From Saccharomycopsis malanga (lineage: Eukaryota; Ascomycota; Saccharomycetes; Ascoideales; Saccharomycopsidaceae): a stretch of DNA of 64,000 nt. Position numbers and translations under genes: made by a program. The notes under the pieces were generated by a model. It had not been told where the DNA came from, did no database searches, and worked only from the letters and a program-made list of their open reading frames with translations. Shown here in pieces: positions 60,160 through 64,000 of the stretch. Position 1 is the stretch's first letter, and each line of letters begins with the position of its first letter. The stretch spans positions 1,984,001 through 2,048,000 of the forward strand of contig CP025322.1 in assembly GCA_004014935.1 (NCBI GenBank), in the 5' to 3' direction.

Positions 60160-61470
60160 ATGATATTGGTTGAGGGAGAGAAATATGCCTGTATTCAGTG
60201 TATACGGGGTCATAGATCATCGACATGCCAGCATACTGAAAGACCCTTAGTTCAGGTTAGGTCCAGAGGCAGACCATCGAATATGGCCAACCATCGTATA
60301 GCTGTTTTCGCTGCTGATGGAAAGAAGCATAGCAAGCTGTTGAAACAGAATGAAAGCAATATAAACGGGTGTGCTTCAGCAAAAAGAGCCAATGATAATG
60401 GAGGTTTCAAAGTGGAAAAACCGAAACCATATTCTTGTAAAGCAGGATGCTCATGTTGTCCTACAAAATCCTTAGCCACAGATGGGAAAGTAATAGTAGT
60501 TCGTGCTTCAAAGAAAAGCCTTGTAGATGTGTCCAATGGACTATTGAAGATTGTAGGGCCTTGCAAATCTAACACTAATGAGCCGACGTTGTCTACATAT
60601 ACACTCAATCCTTTGCTACGATATAAAAAACAAGGTGGTTCTGGAAGCCTGAAAAGCTGTTGCTCAAAGAAAAGCAATAGGGAGAGTGAAATAATCAATA
60701 GTTGCTGTAGTTCTACCAAGTCTGAGGACAAAACATTCGATTTTAAGGACAATTGTAGTGTTATAAAATTGGAGAATTATTCTAATGAGTCCAAGCTAGA
60801 AAAAGCTTGCAGTAATGAATCTACAGACAAGGGAAAGCTCAATATGCCAGTTCAAACTGGCTGCCAGGATATCAACAATGCTCAGTACATAATGCCTGTT
60901 AATGAACAGATATTGAACTTAAGTAATCTCCATGATACTTGCTCATGTGATGATGATTGTTCCTGTGATTCTTGTGTGGTCCATGGAAACTTCAAAAAGG
61001 GAGCCATAGAAAGTTTGCCTTCTTTGTACCAAAACAGCTTTGAACCAAGACAAATGGAGACTCAAACTCCTATTACGAGCTATGAGACTTCTGATAATTA
61101 CAATTTCTCATTAAATAACAATTTTGTTCCTTACTCGGAGCCTGATTTTAACGTTTATGACCAAACTGGTATTTCCAATCATGCTTCAAATACCCAAGCC
61201 AGCATGGCAAGCTCAATGACTACAATCAACAACTCTGTCAACCCCCAAAGTCCCGTATATCAGCAAAATGAATACATTGCTCAGCCTTACTCAAATGCTC
61301 CGTATAATGGCGACAGTAGCGAAGATAGTAAAACATGGCTTAACAATTTAAACACCTCTGTTGTCTACGATTTCATATTCGCCAATTCTTGTACCATTCC
61401 AGGCTCTTGTGCCTGTGACAGCGATTGTGCCTGTGAAGGTTGTGTGGTACACAGCAAAAGTAAAATGTAA
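60160..61470 (+). CDS. Copper-fist transcription factor, MAC1/CUF1-like
   Basis: The 436-residue protein begins with the copper-fist DNA-binding domain: MILVEGEKYACIQCIRGHRS, STCQHTERPLVQVRSRGRP. Cys11, Cys14, Cys23 and His25 form the zinc site and an RGRP minor-groove hook follows. Two copies of a Cys cluster of the form C-x-C-x3-C-x-C-x2-C-x2-H lie at ~264-278 (CSCDDDCSCDSCVVH) and ~417-431 (CACDSDCACEGCVVH), the copper-sensing type of Mac1 and Cuf1. CSCC and SCC clusters in the first half recall Ace1/Amt1. The middle is Ser/Asn/Gln-rich. The C-terminal position of the clusters favours a MAC1/CUF1-type activator of copper-uptake genes, repressed by copper. The start is the first ATG. Confidence 0.88.
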   Translation: MILVEGEKYACIQCIRGHRSSTCQHTERPLVQVRSRGRPSNMANHRIAVFAADGKKHSKLLKQNESNINGCASAKRANDNGGFKVEKPKPYSCKAGCSCCPTKSLATDGKVIVVRASKKSLVDVSNGLLKIVGPCKSNTNEPTLSTYTLNPLLRYKKQGGSGSLKSCCSKKSNRESEIINSCCSSTKSEDKTFDFKDNCSVIKLENYSNESKLEKACSNESTDKGKLNMPVQTGCQDINNAQYIMPVNEQILNLSNLHDTCSCDDDCSCDSCVVHGNFKKGAIESLPSLYQNSFEPRQMETQTPITSYETSDNYNFSLNNNFVPYSEPDFNVYDQTGISNHASNTQASMASSMTTINNSVNPQSPVYQQNEYIAQPYSNAPYNGDSSEDSKTWLNNLNTSVVYDFIFANSCTIPGSCACDSDCACEGCVVHSKSKM

Positions 61471-62194
61471 TGTTTTTCTTGCATTATAGAGTGTCTTTTT
61501 TATTATTATGGGTTTTTGCTATGTTTTTTCTATTCTTTCTATTCTTTCTATTCTTTCTTGTATTTTAGCTTATTTTATTTTGCATGGTGTCTGAGGTTTA
61601 CAAGTGTGCTTATTTATGTTGAATTTCTTATTTTTTTCATTTTTTTGTAGTATGGCTGAATGACATTCTCATTATGATTGGTAAATGTTCCAATTTGACG
61701 AAAATCAGTCTGATTAACATTTATTATTTTTTTACCAAAATGTGTTTAGCCAATTATTCATAAATTTTTCTACCTGTTGGTTGATAGTTTACACTTGGGT
61801 AGATGTTTAGTTGTAGTGTCATTAAAACTCAAATTTGCACTTTCACATATATTTTGAAAGGTCAGAAGATTGTTTAGGAGTTGAACAATCAGCAAAAAAT
61901 TGGAAAAATGTGAAAGGTTGGCATAGTGGAAAATCTGTGATATGCCAACACTTACTGGGGGTAAAAATGTACACGATTCTGTCTAAATCTTCTTGAGAAT
62001 ATAAAAGATTCGATTACTATTGCCAGCACTTGGCCACCAAACCTACAAGAGACATAATAGAAATCTAACGCTATACATGCTTATTCTTTGGCGTATTGGC
62101 GATTAAGTGTTTCGCCAAATATAGACATAAATACAATACTTAACATCAAGAACACTGACAGACAACTTCACAGTAACCATCCCCCGTTAACCAA

Positions 62195-62201
62195 TATACG
62201 A
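62195..62201 (-). promoter_or_regulatory. TCGTATA core upstream of SCS7
   Basis: One match to the sterol regulatory element core, ~355 bp upstream of SCS7. A single 7-mer is weak evidence. Confidence 0.25.
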
Positions 62202-62290
62202 AGAAGACTCAGCCCATACAATACGACAAAAATGACGTGACATTATTCTCCTGCTGGACCAAGACTATTCGCCTAAGAACCCTGCAAAGT

Positions 62291-62372
62291 GCCAACCGTT
62301 TTACCTACAACTACCCTTTGTCATACAATTCGCCAACCTTATTGCCTACAACTACCCTTTGTCAGACAATAC
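62291..62372 (+). repeat. 41-bp tandem duplication in the SCS7 promoter
   Basis: Two adjacent 41-bp units share GCCAACC, CCTACAACTACCCTTTGTCA and ACAAT. They lie ~180-260 bp before the start codon. Confidence 0.88.
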
Positions 62373-62554
62373 GTATTCGGATCCCGTTTTCCGATCACGC
62401 TATTAGAAGTTTGCGTGTTTGGCCTAATTGGGCCTGATCGTTCCTTTTATTGTTCCTTAGTCTAGCATAGGAGGAAAAAAAAGAAAATATTGATATATTA
62501 TAATAATTTTTCAATATTTGCATCTATTTGAAAAAATCGCCAACAACCATCAAA

Positions 62555-63691
62555 ATGTCGCGAACATTACCTTTGATAAGCAAACAAGAGGTGGAGAAGC
62601 ATACAAAGGAGGAGGATTGTTGGGTGACGCTTTATAATCGAAAAATCTACAATGTAAGCAGTTTTTTGGATGAACATCCTGCTGGCGGCGATATTATCAT
62701 GGAATGGGCCGGCAAAGATATCACTTCGATTATGGGAGATGTGATGTCTCATGTACATTCGGAATCAGCGTACGAAATTTTGGACGACTCGTATCTTATT
62801 GGATATCTAGCCACCGAAGAAGAAGCAAAAGAACTTCTTTCCAATCCACATCATCAAGTAAACGTCCGTCTTAATAACGATAGTGATGCCGAGTACGATG
62901 TGACGGAGTTAGACCATTTACCCACCTATGACAAACTTTCCATTCAAACAGATTTCTCGGATGATTACAAAAAACATCAGTTTTTGGACTTGAATAAACC
63001 TTTGTTGGTGCAGGTTCTTTTCGGAAACTTTTCCAAGGAATTTTATTTGGATCAAGTCCATAGACCTAGACATTATGGCAAAGGCTCTGCCCCTTTGTTT
63101 GGAAACTTCCTTGAACCCATTTCTCTCACTGCTTGGTGGGTTGTTCCTCTTGTTTGGTTACCTGTCAATTTCTATATTTTTTATATTGGCTATGCCAACC
63201 AACCAGCCTACGTGTCTATTCCAATGTGGATTCTTGGTCTTTTCATCTGGACTTTGGTGGAATATGTGCTTCATAGATTTCTTTTCCATGTGGATTATTA
63301 TTTGCCTAGAAGTCAAATCGCTTATACGGTTCATTTCCTTTTACATGGCATTCATCATTTTCTACCTATGGACAAGAACAGACTTGTCATGCCTCCTACT
63401 TTATTTGCCGCTTTGGCTTTTCCTTTCTACAAGTTGGTCTTTGGACTTCTTCCTTTCTACCCTGCTTGCTCCGGTTTTGCTGGTGGCACCTTGGGTTACA
63501 TAATGTATGATGTCACCCATTACGTTCTTCACCACGCAAAATTGCCTCAATACTTTCAGGATTTGAAAAAATACCATTTGGAACATCACTACAAGAATTA
63601 CGAGTTGGGTTTTGGAGTCACTAGCAAGTTTTGGGACACTGTCTTTGGCACTGAACTCAAAGAGGAAAATACCATAGAAAAACGCAATTAA
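62555..63691 (+). CDS. SCS7: Ceramide very-long-chain fatty acid 2-hydroxylase
   Basis: The 378-residue protein starts at the ATG at 62555; the upstream open frame lacks an ATG. Residues ~10-90 are a cytochrome b5 domain (EEDCWVTLYNRKIYNVSSFL; haem-binding HPAGGDIIMEWAGKD). The hydroxylase domain has four hydrophobic segments and the di-iron histidine boxes HRFLFH, HGIHHFLP, HYVLHH and HLEHHYKN. Scs7 adds the 2-hydroxyl group to very-long-chain fatty acids of ceramides in the ER. S. cerevisiae Scs7 has 384 residues, so this copy is whole. The C-terminus is short and basic (IEKRN). Certain. Confidence 0.97.
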   Translation: MSRTLPLISKQEVEKHTKEEDCWVTLYNRKIYNVSSFLDEHPAGGDIIMEWAGKDITSIMGDVMSHVHSESAYEILDDSYLIGYLATEEEAKELLSNPHHQVNVRLNNDSDAEYDVTELDHLPTYDKLSIQTDFSDDYKKHQFLDLNKPLLVQVLFGNFSKEFYLDQVHRPRHYGKGSAPLFGNFLEPISLTAWWVVPLVWLPVNFYIFYIGYANQPAYVSIPMWILGLFIWTLVEYVLHRFLFHVDYYLPRSQIAYTVHFLLHGIHHFLPMDKNRLVMPPTLFAALAFPFYKLVFGLLPFYPACSGFAGGTLGYIMYDVTHYVLHHAKLPQYFQDLKKYHLEHHYKNYELGFGVTSKFWDTVFGTELKEENTIEKRN

Positions 63692-64000
63692 TTAATGGCA
63701 TTTCTACAATCGAAAAAATCATAATTACTATTCACTTCTCATAAAAGTACACATAATCTTTTCTTAGCCTTTTTGCTTCCACATTTACTTGTTTTCAATC
63801 TTTCGGACTTTTAATATACTTTTCTTTACTCACGCTAGCTTATACCATAATATATCTTATCATTGGCGGACTGTTTAGTACATTTCAAGTTTGTAAGTTG
63901 ATTCGTTTTTTAATCATCAGATGTACTACTTTTTTTATACGTAGAGACAAACGTTAGTTTTTAAACAGAAATTGAGAGAATGATTAACAGGTCGTGATTG
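63692..64000. other. 3' flank of SCS7 to window end
   Basis: AT-rich, with no ORF, repeat or RNA feature visible. Confidence 0.5.

Larger units (their letters stand above)
61471..62554. other. Gap upstream of SCS7
   Basis: Contains a 9-bp repeat (TATTCTTTC, three units, 61531-61557) in the 3' flank of the regulator, and a 41-bp tandem duplication at 62291-62372. A TATACGA (62195-62201) matches the sterol-element core. No gene seen. Confidence 0.55.

Overview
The window is nuclear DNA of a budding yeast (Saccharomycotina). Three short introns (51-77 nt) have GTATGT or GTAAGT donors, TACTAAC or AACTAAC branch sites and branch-to-acceptor gaps of only 7-10 nt. Almost every gene has a recognisable yeast homologue (KEX2, SEC21, PRE5, ERG11, TIM13, PSD2, TYR1, NHP2, SCS7, MAC1-type copper fist). 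Two features point away from the Saccharomyces lineage: a molybdopterin-synthase gene (MoaE type), expected mainly in nitrate-assimilating yeasts, and a TGAAAAATTT box in front of a mitochondrial ribosomal protein gene. One CTG codon at a position that is leucine in ERG11 relatives suggests CTG reads as leucine, but that is weak evidence. I could not name the species.

Layout: mitochondrial carrier (partial, -), MoaE (+), MRP7 (-), SGF29 (+, intron), DUF2015 protein (+), serine-rich orphan (+), TIM13 (+), a 3.9 kb gene-free stretch with satellite-like DNA, a very large Rho-GEF (+), SEC21 (+), CAF40 (+), JNM1 (+, intron), PSD2 (-), YIP1 (+), TYR1 (-), ROG1-like lipase (+), PRP39/PRP42-like (-), KEX2 (-), PRE5 (-, intron directly after the ATG), orphan (-), NHP2 (+), ERG11 (+), OCA4-like pseudophosphatase (+), copper-fist regulator (+), SCS7 (+). 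These are single-copy housekeeping genes (secretory traffic, lipid and sterol metabolism, proteolysis, RNA processing). They form no operon or pathway cluster, although several share divergent promoters. Many intergenic gaps are 1-2 kb, wide for a yeast.

The most unusual content is between the genes: a dispersed family of about 350-bp elements with a tRNA-like head (perfect A box and B box), an unrelated body, a conserved 3' end and an (ATT)n tail. About 15-17 whole or partial copies lie on both strands, none in a coding sequence. One nearly full-length copy (13185-13532) is flanked by a perfect 14-bp target-site duplication. This is the structure of a tRNA-derived SINE moved by a LINE-type machinery, which is uncommon in budding yeasts. 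The three long (ATT)n/(AAT)n microsatellites all sit on 3' ends of these elements, and at least two copies belong to a variant in which the B box is replaced. A second, unrelated dispersed repeat of about 170 bp occurs three times (two near KEX2, one upstream of ERG11). Other repeats are a pentamer plus A/C-rich satellite block at 11.0-11.95 kb and a nonamer minisatellite fused to a SINE head at 33.8 kb.
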